From CAINDZ01 sp964399195 (GTDB taxonomy: Bacteria > Krumholzibacteriota > Krumholzibacteriia > LZORAL124-64-63), in assembly GCA_964399195.1 (NCBI GenBank), contig CAYNPY010000087.1:1-14010 (forward strand): 14,010 nucleotides of DNA. Direction: 5' to 3'. The first letter of the stretch is position 1. Every line of letters begins with the position of its first letter. Under the pieces are notes generated by a model. That model saw only the letters and a program-made list of their open reading frames with translations, made no database searches and was not told where the DNA came from. Shown in pieces: positions 1-6,469 of this stretch. Both the position numbers and the translations under genes were made by a program.

Positions 1-691
1 CCAGCACTCCGGCGTCCTTCGCGATTACGATGCCCGCCACCACGTCGGTGTGCCCGTTGATGAACTTGGTCATGCTGTGCAGCACGATGTCCGCGCCCTG
101 CTGCAGCGGGTTCTGCAGGTACGGCGAGGCGAACGTGTTGTCGACCACGACCAGCGCGCCGCCCCGGTGGGCGATCGCAGCGCAGGCCTCCAGGTCCGTC
201 AGCTTGAGCGTGGGGTTGGCCGGCGTCTCCAGGTACACCAGCTTGGTGTCCGGGCGCATGGCCTTGGCCACGTTCGCGGGATCAGCGCTGTCCACGAACG
301 ACGCCGCCACGCCGAAGCGGTGGTACTCGTTCTCCAGGATCGTGCGGCTGGGGCCGTACAGGGCGTCGGTGGCCACGATGTGCGTGCCCTGGCCCAGGAA
401 CGCCAGGTAGACCATGTTGACCGCGGCCATGCCGCTGGCCGCGGCCAGGGCGCCGCAGCCGCCCTCCAGCTGGGCGATGTTCGCCTCCAGCGCCTCGATC
501 GTCGGGTTGCCCAGGCGCGTGTACTTGTAGCCGGGCTCGCCGCGGAAGCAGGCGGCGCCGTGATCGGCGTCCTTGAACGCGAAGGTCGAGGTCTGGTAGA
601 TGGGCGTCGAGACGGCGCCGGTGGCCGGGTCCGCGTGCTGGCCCGCGTGGATGATGCGGGTCATCAGGCCCCGCTTGCCCATGTCCTTCAT
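1..691 (-). CDS. Cys/Met metabolism PLP-dependent enzyme (methionine gamma-lyase / cystathionine gamma-synthase or -lyase family), 3' end cut by window edge
   Basis: The reverse strand reads open from an ATG at 691 to the left end, giving 230 residues of a protein usually about 390-400 long. A GAAGGG Shine-Dalgarno lies 7 nt before the ATG. The N-terminus has the family signatures STPIYQTSTFAF and YKYTRLGNPT (PLP-phosphate contact from the neighbouring subunit), then YLETPANPTL and VVDNTFASPYLQNPL. The motif HSMTKFINGHTDVVAG carries the Schiff-base lysine, K209 here. These enzymes use PLP for gamma-elimination or gamma-replacement on methionine, cystathionine or homoserine esters in the cytoplasm. 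The TPIYQTSTFAF and YGPSRT wording leans towards methionine gamma-lyase or cystathionine gamma-lyase, but the specificity-determining C-terminal half is missing, so I leave the exact reaction open. The gene lies 137 nt downstream of the glycosyltransferase on the same strand and is unlikely to share its pathway. Confidence 0.93.
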   Translation of the reverse strand, partial: MKDMGKRGLMTRIIHAGQHADPATGAVSTPIYQTSTFAFKDADHGAACFRGEPGYKYTRLGNPTIEALEANIAQLEGGCGALAAASGMAAVNMVYLAFLGQGTHIVATDALYGPSRTILENEYHRFGVAASFVDSADPANVAKAMRPDTKLVYLETPANPTLKLTDLEACAAIAHRGGALVVVDNTFASPYLQNPLQQGADIVLHSMTKFINGHTDVVAGIVIAKDAGVL

Positions 692-755
692 CGCCGTGCC
701 CTTCGTTGCGTGGCGCCGGCGCGTGGCCGCCGCCTCCGTTCATCTGTCATCGGCG

Positions 756-818
756 CCGGGCCGCGGGGCCCGGGCCGCCTTCATGCCGCACCCGCCCAAT
801 ATCGCCCGCCGGGCGGGC
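756..818 (-). terminator. Two GC hairpins between the glycosyltransferase stop and the PLP-enzyme start
   Basis: Two inverted repeats sit just past the glycosyltransferase stop, in its direction of transcription. Arms GCCCGCC/GGCGGGC occupy 804-818 with one central base, best drawn as a 6-bp stem with a 3-nt loop. CCGGGCC/GGCCCGG occupies 756-773 with a 4-nt loop. Neither is followed by a run of T on the minus strand, so termination is only suggested by position. GC-rich hairpins also arise by chance in DNA of this composition. Confidence 0.25.
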
Positions 819-828
819 CAAATCCACC

Positions 829-2106
829 TCAGCCGCGCGCGGCGCCGGCCAGGATCTCCTGCAATTGCGCCATGTGTTGTCGCCGGTCCGCATGCTGTTC
901 GGCCCAGCGGCGGGCGGCCGCGCGCGCTTCTTCCGGCAGGGCGCAGGCGCGCAGCAGGCCGGCCAGGATCGCCGGCGGGTCGCCCGGCGGCACGATCACG
1001 CCCGTGACCCCGTCCTGCACCAGTTCGGGGATGCCGCCGATGCCCGAGCCGACCACCGGCACGCCGGCGGCCAGCGACTCCAGCGCGGCCATGGGTCCGT
1101 TTTCGTACCACACCGACGGCAGCACGCTGAAGCGCGAACGCGCCAGCGCCTGCCGCAGCGCCGGGCCGTCCAGCGGCCCCAGGATGCGCGCGGTCTTCAG
1201 GCCCAGCTGCGCCGCGCGCGCGCGCAGGTTGCCGTCGCAGGGCCCGCTGCCGGCAATGAGCAGTTCCAGCGGCGGCTCGGCGATGGCGCCGTCCCGGTGG
1301 CCCTGCTCCCAGAGCCGTTGCGCCTCGAGCACGTGGCGCAGCCCCTTCTCCTGCGAGATGCGCCCGAAGTAGAGGTACGCGTCGCGCGCCGGGGCGGCCG
1401 GCAGCGACTCGGGCCGCCAGGCCTGCAGGTCCACGAAATTCATCAGGTGGCGCAGCTTCGCGCGCGGAAAGCCCCACTCGGCGTACTTCTCCAGGTAGAA
1501 ACGGCTGGGGCAGAGGAAGACGTCGACGTTGTCCTCGTACAGCCGGCGCCAGCGCTGGTGCGCCGTCTCGACCGCGGCCAGCAGCGAGGCGCCGCGCGAG
1601 TCCTTCACGCAGCGCCCACGCACCGCCTCGTGGAAGCGGCCGCCCTTGCACCGCTCGCAGACCTCGCCGCCGCGCAACATGTGGATGGCCGGGCACAGAA
1701 GGCGCAGATCGTGCAGCGTCATCACCACAGGCACGCGGTGGCGGCGCAGCACCGGCAGGATCGACGGGCTCAGGTGGTGGTAGATGTTGTGCAGGTGGGC
1801 CACGTCCGGCCGCGAGGCGCGGATCAGGTCGTCAACCCGGCGGGCGGCCTCGCGGTTCCACAGCAGGGACGCCGCGTCGCCCAGGCCGCCGCCCCGCAGC
1901 CGGGGGCGGCTGTAGTCGCGGGCGCGCACGAAGTGGCCGCTCCAGGGGCTGGGCCGCGCGTCGGGGTCCGCCATCGCGAACGGGATCACGTCCCAGCCGG
2001 CGGCGGCCAGGTCCTGCTCTTCCTGGACCAGGTAGCGACCGACGCCCCCGGCAGGGCCCACGTCGTGGTAGAACTTGTTGATCAGCAACAGCTTGCGCTG
2101 TGACAT
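829..2106 (-). CDS. Glycosyltransferase family 4 (GT-B retaining)
   Basis: This is a predicted cytoplasmic or membrane-associated retaining glycosyltransferase that moves a sugar from a nucleotide donor, probably for exopolysaccharide or O-antigen. The conserved N-terminus MSQRKLLLINKFYHDVGPAGGVG is the acceptor-side Rossmann start with its glycine loop. PDVAHLHNIYHHLSP and VVMTLHDLRLLCP follow, then a cysteine cluster (CPAIHM, VCERC, RGRC) seen in one GT4 subgroup. The C-terminal half carries YFGRISQEKG, LLIAGSGP and the EX7E motif in YENGPMAALES, then GIGGIPELVQDGVTG. I chose the ATG at 2106 (425 residues), where family homology begins, with GGGAG 9 nt upstream. An in-frame ATG at 2169 has AAGGGG 6 nt upstream and would add 21 Ala/Pro/Arg-rich residues, giving 446. 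A possible promoter overlapping 2169 favours 2106. No other polysaccharide gene is in view. Confidence 0.92.
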   Translation of the reverse strand: MSQRKLLLINKFYHDVGPAGGVGRYLVQEEQDLAAAGWDVIPFAMADPDARPSPWSGHFVRARDYSRPRLRGGGLGDAASLLWNREAARRVDDLIRASRPDVAHLHNIYHHLSPSILPVLRRHRVPVVMTLHDLRLLCPAIHMLRGGEVCERCKGGRFHEAVRGRCVKDSRGASLLAAVETAHQRWRRLYEDNVDVFLCPSRFYLEKYAEWGFPRAKLRHLMNFVDLQAWRPESLPAAPARDAYLYFGRISQEKGLRHVLEAQRLWEQGHRDGAIAEPPLELLIAGSGPCDGNLRARAAQLGLKTARILGPLDGPALRQALARSRFSVLPSVWYENGPMAALESLAAGVPVVGSGIGGIPELVQDGVTGVIVPPGDPPAILAGLLRACALPEEARAAARRWAEQHADRRQHMAQLQEILAGAARG

Positions 2107-2168
2107 CCGGCATGGCTCCCGCTCGGCGGCCTGCGGCGGGCCGGCGCGCGGCGCGGCCCCTGCGGTCA

Positions 2169-2197
2169 TCTTTAACCCCTTGTAAAAGAGAGGTCAA
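2169..2197 (-). promoter_or_regulatory. Possible sigma-70-type promoter for the glycosyltransferase
   Basis: The minus strand reads TTGACC (2197-2192), a 17-nt spacer, then TAAAGA (2174-2169), in a short AT-richer patch of a very GC-rich window. The -35 box matches 5 of 6 consensus bases, but the -10 box matches only about 3. A promoter here would start transcription near 2162, inside the longer reading of the glycosyltransferase, which argues for its start at 2106. The same patch also holds the AAGGGG that could serve a start at 2169, so the two readings compete. Confidence 0.3.
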
Positions 2198-2275
2198 TCT
2201 CCGGGCGGGCATGACGATAACCCGCTTGCAAGGAACGTCGCCCGCCCGCGGCTATCGCCCGCCGCGCCTGGAGCG

Positions 2276-2292
2276 CCGTTCCGGGAACGGAG
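2276..2292 (+). promoter_or_regulatory. 15-nt dyad overlapping the histidine kinase ribosome binding site
   Basis: CCGTTCC-G-GGAACGG is a perfect inverted repeat at 2276-2290. Its right arm runs into the Shine-Dalgarno ACGGAG (2287-2292), which sits 7 nt before the TTG start at 2300. In RNA it could form a 6-bp stem with a CGG loop and partly mask the ribosome binding site. As DNA it could instead be an operator. The sequence shows the dyad and the overlap; any regulatory role is inference. Confidence 0.35.
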
Positions 2293-2299
2293 CCCTCGC

Positions 2300-4522
2300 T
2301 TGAGTCCCGCGTCAAACCCGTTCACCGAGCAGACCCGGTGGCGCATCGTTCTGCGCGTGGTGCCGGCGGCCTGCCTGGCGGTGGGCCTGCTGGCCGCCGC
2401 TGCCTGGCTGCTGTTCGCCGACCAGTCGCTGCGCGAGTACGCCGTGCGCCTGCAGCGCGAGAGTACGGATACGCTGCACCAGGTGCGGCAGCGCGCGGTC
2501 GGCGTGGCGCTGGCGCTGGACGCGCGCCGCAACGAGCTGGCTGCGCGCGGTGGCGCGACGGCGGCCGACGGCTGGGCCGCCGAGCTGCTGGACCTGGACC
2601 TGCTGGGCGCGGTGGCCGTCTGCCGTCCGGGCGCGACGCCGGCGCCCGACGGCGGACCGGAGCTGCTGCTGGCGGAGCCGCTGCGCCTGGGGGACAACGA
2701 GCACGAGATCTCCCTCTGGCTGTCGGGGCACGCGCCGCTGGCGGCGGCCGAGTTCGCCATGGCGGCGCCGCGGGCCCGCCAGCGCGTGCTGGACGACAAT
2801 CCCTGGCACCCGGTGCTGGTCTATCCGCCCGTGCAGGTGCAGCGCCGCCACGACCACGGCGGACCGGTCACGCTGTCGCTCTTGCCGGTGGTGGTGCGGC
2901 AGGACCCGGCGCTGTCGGCGGCGCCGCCGGCGGTGTACTTCCTGGACCTGGACGAACTGGTGCGGCGCCACGCCCCTCCGTCGTCGTGGTGCCTGCTGGA
3001 CGGCGACGGGCTGGTGCTGGCCTCGTCGCGGCGCGACCTGCGCGTGGGGCGGCCGCTGTCCGGCTACGCGTTCCTGCTGCCGGGCTCGGACCGCCCGGTC
3101 GCGGGCTGGCGCCTGGGCGGGCTGGCCCGCTCGGGCGGCACCCTGATCGACCGCGCCGCCGGGCTGACCCGCGCGCCGCTGGTGGCGGCCGCCGCGCGCG
3201 ACGCCGCGATGCCGCTGACGGTCGTCGTTGCCGCGCGCCATGAGGGCCTGCGCGCGGCCAGCACGCAGTTCGCGCTGCTGGTGCTGGTGGTGCTGGCCGT
3301 GGCCCTGGTGGCGCCCCTGATCGGCGTCTTCCAGGTGCTGGTGGAGCAGGAACGCCGCCACCAGTTGCTGGCGCAGAACCTGGAGGCCATCGCCCGCGGC
3401 GATTTCGCGCGGCGCCTGGATCCGGGACGCCCCGACGAGGTGGGCCGCGTCGTGGCCGGGTTCAACGTCATGGCCGAGGGGCTGGAAGAGGCCCGCCGCG
3501 AGGCCCACGACAAGGGCCAGCGCCTGGAGTCGGCGCTGGACCACCTGCGGCTGGCCGACAAGGCCAAGGACGACTTCCTGGTCCTCATCTCGCACGAGGT
3601 GCGCACGCCGCTGACGTCGCTGATGGGCGGCGTCGAGTTCATGCGCTCGGCGCTGGAGAAGGCCGACCCCGCGCAGCGGCAGGCGGTCGACGCGCTGCAC
3701 CTGCCGGAGATCGTCGACATCGTGGCCAGCAGCGGCCGCCGCCTGTCCGGGTTCATGAACGACGCCATCCAGATGACCGCCGTGCAGAGCCACGAGCGCG
3801 AGCTGGACCTCAAGCCGGTGCCCATCGAGAGCCTGCTCGAGGTGGGCCTGTGCGGCGTGCGCGAGCGCGCGCGCCTGCGCGACATCACCGTCGTCAACGA
3901 ATTCGCCGGCCAGGACGAGTGGTCGGTGCTCTGCGACCTCAGCGTGCTCAAGCTGGCGCTCGAGCGCATCCTGTCCAACGCCGTCGTGCACAACCGCGAC
4001 GGCGGCCGCGTCGTCATCCGGCGCGCGGACGCCATCCCCGGCCTGCCGGCCACGTTGGCGCTGCCCGACGCGGAGATGGTGCGGCGCCTGCAGTCGCAGC
4101 CGTCGTTCCGCGCCTACGAGAAGGTGCCCGTCAACTGGCTGCTGATCGAGGTCTTCAACACCGGCGCGCCGATTCCCGAGGACCGGCGCCGCGCGCTCTT
4201 CGGCAAGTTCGAGCTGGTGGGCCGCATCGCGCACCATCAAAAGGGGTCGGGGCTGAGCCTGCCCATCGCGCAGGCGGCCATCGAGCACCATGGCGGGCGC
4301 ATCTTCCTGGACAGCTCCGGCCTCGACGGCAACTCGTTCTTCCTGCTGCTGCCGTGCGTGCCGGCAGGGGTGCGCGCGCCGCGCGGCGCGGCCAACCTAT
4401 GGAACCAGGCCGGGCAGGGTCTCGGCGGCGTCGCCGGGCACGAAGAGGTCGGCCAGGTGCGTGACGCCGCCCGGCTCGAGGTTGAACTCCAGCACGCGGG
4501 CGCCCGCGCGCCGCGCGACTGA
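2300..4522 (+). CDS. Membrane sensor histidine kinase with periplasmic Cache-like domain (orphan)
   Basis: This 740-residue protein should autophosphorylate on a histidine in response to an extracytoplasmic signal. In order: TM1 about 14-40; periplasmic region about 41-322, whose second half (WCLLDGDGLVLASSRRDLRVGRPL, then MPLTVVVAARHEGL) looks like a dCache domain; TM2 about 322-347; HAMP about 348-400; HisKA with FLVLISHEVRTPL and phosphoacceptor H432; HATPase_c with N-box LERILSNAVVHN (N560), G1-like FNTGAPI (622 region) and G2 KGSGLSLPIAQ (648-658). G1 has Asn where Asp is most common. About 40 extra residues (573-612) separate the N-box strand from G1. The TTG start follows ACGGAG by 7 nt. 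Catalytic homology ends near residue 686 (FLLLPC); the last 40 or so codons run antisense through the sirtuin gene. No response regulator is adjacent, so the partner is unknown. Confidence 0.9.
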   Translation: MSPASNPFTEQTRWRIVLRVVPAACLAVGLLAAAAWLLFADQSLREYAVRLQRESTDTLHQVRQRAVGVALALDARRNELAARGGATAADGWAAELLDLDLLGAVAVCRPGATPAPDGGPELLLAEPLRLGDNEHEISLWLSGHAPLAAAEFAMAAPRARQRVLDDNPWHPVLVYPPVQVQRRHDHGGPVTLSLLPVVVRQDPALSAAPPAVYFLDLDELVRRHAPPSSWCLLDGDGLVLASSRRDLRVGRPLSGYAFLLPGSDRPVAGWRLGGLARSGGTLIDRAAGLTRAPLVAAAARDAAMPLTVVVAARHEGLRAASTQFALLVLVVLAVALVAPLIGVFQVLVEQERRHQLLAQNLEAIARGDFARRLDPGRPDEVGRVVAGFNVMAEGLEEARREAHDKGQRLESALDHLRLADKAKDDFLVLISHEVRTPLTSLMGGVEFMRSALEKADPAQRQAVDALHLPEIVDIVASSGRRLSGFMNDAIQMTAVQSHERELDLKPVPIESLLEVGLCGVRERARLRDITVVNEFAGQDEWSVLCDLSVLKLALERILSNAVVHNRDGGRVVIRRADAIPGLPATLALPDAEMVRRLQSQPSFRAYEKVPVNWLLIEVFNTGAPIPEDRRRALFGKFELVGRIAHHQKGSGLSLPIAQAAIEHHGGRIFLDSSGLDGNSFFLLLPCVPAGVRAPRGAANLWNQAGQGLGGVAGHEEVGQVRDAARLEVELQHAGARAPRD
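4375..4390. repeat. 16-nt perfect palindrome between the convergent kinase and sirtuin genes
   Basis: CGCGCCGC/GCGGCGCG is perfectly self-complementary. It lies just past the kinase catalytic core (within codons for VRAPRG) and 6 bp beyond the sirtuin stop. The position fits a shared hairpin at the meeting point of two convergent transcripts, but there is no T-tract on either side and the local sequence is nearly all G and C, so it may be chance. Confidence 0.3.
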
Positions 4523-5137
4523 GACCAGGCCCGCGGCCGGATACACGGCGCCCGCCGTGCCCACCACCACCATCAGTTCGCTGGCGGCTGCCGCGGCCTG
4601 CGCCCGCGCCGCCGCCTCCGGGTCGATGCCCTCGCCGAACCAGACCACGCCCGGACGCAGCAGGGCCGAGCAGCGCCCGCACCGGGGCGGGATCGGCAGC
4701 GGCACGCGGCGGTCGTCCTGCTGGTGGCCGCAGCCGGTGCAGCGCAGCGTCCAGATGGATCCGTGGTACTCGACCACGCCGCGGCTGCCGGCGCGCTGGT
4801 GCAGGCCGTCCACGTTTTGCGTGATCAGCGTCAGGTCCGTCTTGTCCTGCAGCGCGGCCAGGGCGCGGTGCGCCGCGTTCGGCTCGGCCGCGGCGATCAG
4901 GCCGCGCCGCCAGTCGTACCAGCGCCAGACCAGCTCCGGGTCGCGGGCGAAGGCCGCAGGCGTGGCCAGATCCTCCGGGCGGTAGCGGGCCCACAGCGCG
5001 TCGGCAGCGCCGCGGAAGGTGGGGATGCCGCTGCCGGCCGAGATGCCGGCGCCGGTCAGCGCGGCGACCCGCGTCCCCGGCCGCAGCCCCTCGCGCACGG
5101 CGGCCAGTTCGCGATGGTGATCAGTCCGGTCGGACAT
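4397..5137 (-). CDS. cobB: NAD-dependent protein deacylase, sirtuin (Sir2/CobB family, class III-like)
   Basis: This 246-residue single-domain sirtuin removes acyl groups from protein lysines with NAD+, releasing nicotinamide and O-acyl-ADP-ribose in the cytoplasm. The NAD motifs are GAGISAGSGIPTFRG (29-43), TQNVDGLHQRAG (106-117) and VVGTAGAVYPAAGL (191-204). Catalytic His is H125 in EYHGS. A zinc ribbon is complete with C133, C136, C153 and C156. WRWYDWRRG holds Y74 and R77 in a Y-x-x-R spacing, the acyl-pocket pair that lets SIRT5 and E. coli CobB accept succinyl or malonyl lysine; this predicts desuccinylase as well as deacetylase activity. The length matches CobB-type proteins. The ATG at 5137 has GGAGG 5 nt upstream. 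Its 3' end overlaps the kinase gene by 126 bp, tail to tail. No acetyl-CoA synthetase or acetyltransferase is nearby. Confidence 0.95.
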   Translation of the reverse strand: MSDRTDHHRELAAVREGLRPGTRVAALTGAGISAGSGIPTFRGAADALWARYRPEDLATPAAFARDPELVWRWYDWRRGLIAAAEPNAAHRALAALQDKTDLTLITQNVDGLHQRAGSRGVVEYHGSIWTLRCTGCGHQQDDRRVPLPIPPRCGRCSALLRPGVVWFGEGIDPEAAARAQAAAAASELMVVVGTAGAVYPAAGLVSVARRAGARVLEFNLEPGGVTHLADLFVPGDAAETLPGLVP

Positions 5138-5264
5138 GCCGCCCTCCCCGCCGGTTGCTTGCCGCCGCTGCGCTGCCGTCGTTGTCGCCTGCCGCCGCCC
5201 GTGCGATCATGGGCGATCCCAGCCGCCGCGGAGCATACCGCGCCGCGCGGCCGGCCACCAGCCT

Positions 5265-5284
5265 GCCGGCGCCGCGGCGCCGGC
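5265..5284. repeat. 20-nt perfect palindrome just upstream of the metallopeptidase start
   Basis: GCCGGCGCCG/CGGCGCCGGC is a perfect dyad in the 169-bp gap between the divergent sirtuin (start 5137) and metallopeptidase (start 5307). It ends 12 nt before the GGAG of the metallopeptidase. As RNA the stem could extend by a T-G wobble and one more C-G pair. It could be an operator, a leader hairpin near the ribosome binding site, or a chance product of high GC. The rest of this gap (5138-5264) shows nothing clear. Confidence 0.35.
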
Positions 5285-5306
5285 GGCGTCGCCCCCGGAG
5301 CCTCGC

Positions 5307-6284
5307 GTGTCCTTGGTCTGCCATCGCCGTCACCTTTCGACGGCGGCCCTGTGCCTGCTGGGCGTGCTGGCGATCGGCCCTTGCGCCGCTGCGGCGCCTG
5401 AGCAGGCGGACACCGGCGCCGGGCGCGGCCTGCCCGTGGTCGCCTTCCAGGTCGAGGACGAGCCGGGGCGCCTGGCCGCCCGGGACTGCGCCGCCGCCTG
5501 GACCGAGGGGGCGCCCGCCCTGGCCGCGGCCCTCGGCATCGGCCCGGCGGCGCCCGGGGCGGCGCCCGACACCGTCGCCTGCCTGATCCTGGACACGGCG
5601 GCGTTCGGACGGCTGTTCGGCGGCGCGCTGCCGGACTGGGGCGTGGGCGTGGCGCTGCCCGGCGGGCGCATCATTGCGATCGACCACGAGCGCCTGCCGG
5701 CAGTCGGGCGCGGCATCCGCGAGGTCTTCCTGCACGAGATGACGCACGCGCTGCTGATGCGCGAGTCCGGCGGCGCCGACCTGCCGTCCTGGCTGCACGA
5801 GGGCCTGGCCATGCGCCTGTCCGGCGAGTGGCGGTTCACCGACACGGTGTCCCTCGCGCTGGAGGGCCGCGTGCCCGACCTGTGGGACCTGCGCGGCCCG
5901 TTTCCCGGCACTTCCGGGCGCGCGCACCGCGCCTACCTGACCAGCCAGCTGGCGGTCGGCCGCCTGCTGGACGAGCACGGCCCGGACGTGGTGCCGCGCC
6001 TGCTGGCGGCGGTCCGCCGCAGCGGCGACGTGCGCGCCGCGTTCGAGCAGGCCACCGGCGCGCCGCTGGAGGTCTTCGAGGACCGCTTCCGGCGCGCGAT
6101 GGAGCTGCGCTTCGGCTGGCTGGTGCTGCTGACCCGCTGGCCCGCGCTCTTCGTGCTGCTGGCCGTGGTGCTGGCCGTCGGCGCGGTGGCCCGCCTGTTC
6201 CGCAACCGCCGCCGCCTGGCCGCCATGGCCGACGACGACGGCCCGCCGCCGCCCGTTGCAGGATGCCCGCCCGGCGAAGGCTGA
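5307..6284 (+). CDS. Secreted, C-terminally membrane-anchored HExxH metallopeptidase (peptidase MA-like, gluzincin)
   Basis: This 325-residue predicted zinc peptidase should act on the outer face of the inner membrane. An N-terminal signal sequence (MSLVCHRRHL, then a hydrophobic core to about residue 25, cleavage near AAAA-PEQ) leads to a globular domain with FLHEMTHALL. H143 and H147 would be zinc ligands and E144 the catalytic base; WLHEGLA follows, with E165 as likely third ligand. The HExxH-x17-E spacing with HEG is typical of the peptidase-MA-like gluzincins. An Ala/Leu-rich helical region follows. One C-terminal TM segment (about 271-297) is followed by RNRRRL, which fits a cytosolic tail. 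The GTG at 5307 is chosen because GGAG lies 6 nt upstream and the signal peptide begins there; the frame is open upstream to 5136 but encodes no recognisable sequence. Substrate is unknown. It stands alone, with a 185-bp gap to the next gene. Confidence 0.85.
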   Translation: MSLVCHRRHLSTAALCLLGVLAIGPCAAAAPEQADTGAGRGLPVVAFQVEDEPGRLAARDCAAAWTEGAPALAAALGIGPAAPGAAPDTVACLILDTAAFGRLFGGALPDWGVGVALPGGRIIAIDHERLPAVGRGIREVFLHEMTHALLMRESGGADLPSWLHEGLAMRLSGEWRFTDTVSLALEGRVPDLWDLRGPFPGTSGRAHRAYLTSQLAVGRLLDEHGPDVVPRLLAAVRRSGDVRAAFEQATGAPLEVFEDRFRRAMELRFGWLVLLTRWPALFVLLAVVLAVGAVARLFRNRRRLAAMADDDGPPPPVAGCPPGEG

Positions 6285-6339
6285 TTCTTGCCGGTGCCCT
6301 GCGCTTCCCTGATGAACCCTCGGGCGCCCTCACAAGTCG

Positions 6340-6365
6340 TTGCCGTCATTGATGATTGCCGATCA
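6340..6365 (+). promoter_or_regulatory. Repeated TTGCCG and TGAT-N8-ATCA dyad upstream of the sigma-54 promoter
   Basis: TTGCCG occurs at 6340-6345 and 6356-6361, 16 bp apart. A TGAT/ATCA dyad (6350-6353, 6362-6365) overlaps the second copy. The patch is AT-richer than its surroundings and lies 29 bp upstream of the -24 box of the predicted sigma-54 promoter. That is closer than most enhancer-binding-protein sites, so an activator site is only a possibility. Confidence 0.2.
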
Positions 6366-6393
6366 GTCCGCCGGGCCGCCGGCCGGCTCGCGG

Positions 6394-6410
6394 TGGCACC
6401 CCGATTGCAA
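6394..6410 (+). promoter_or_regulatory. Sigma-54 (RpoN) -24/-12 promoter for the FlgD-tail secreted protein
   Basis: TGGCAC (6394-6399), CCCGA, then TTGCAA (6405-6410) matches the RpoN consensus TGGCACG-N4-TTGCW at nearly every position. The diagnostic GG (6395-6396) and GC (6407-6408) are separated by exactly 10 bp. Transcription would start near 6420, leaving a leader of about 50 nt before the GTG at 6470. RpoN promoters need an ATP-driven enhancer-binding protein, so the downstream gene should be conditionally expressed. No such activator is encoded in this window. Confidence 0.72.
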
Positions 6411-6469
6411 ACCCTGCCCGCGGCGTGCCCGCAGCGACGCAATTGCAACATCGGCAGGAGGCGCCCTTC

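Noticed and set aside
706..2103. 465-codon plus-strand frame
   Set aside because: Antisense shadow of the glycosyltransferase, which has the EX7E motif and full GT4 pattern.
2312..4291. 659-codon minus-strand frame
   Set aside because: Antisense shadow of the histidine kinase; low-complexity Arg/Gln/His translation with no motif.
5136..5306. N-terminal extension of the metallopeptidase frame to 5136
   Set aside because: It would cover the 20-nt palindrome and place 57 Arg/Pro/Ala-rich residues before an obvious signal peptide; the GTG at 5307 has a well-placed GGAG.
6442..6448. Second ATTGCAA as another sigma-54 -12 element
   Set aside because: The position 12 bp upstream lacks the required GG, so only the copy at 6404-6410 fits the promoter pattern.
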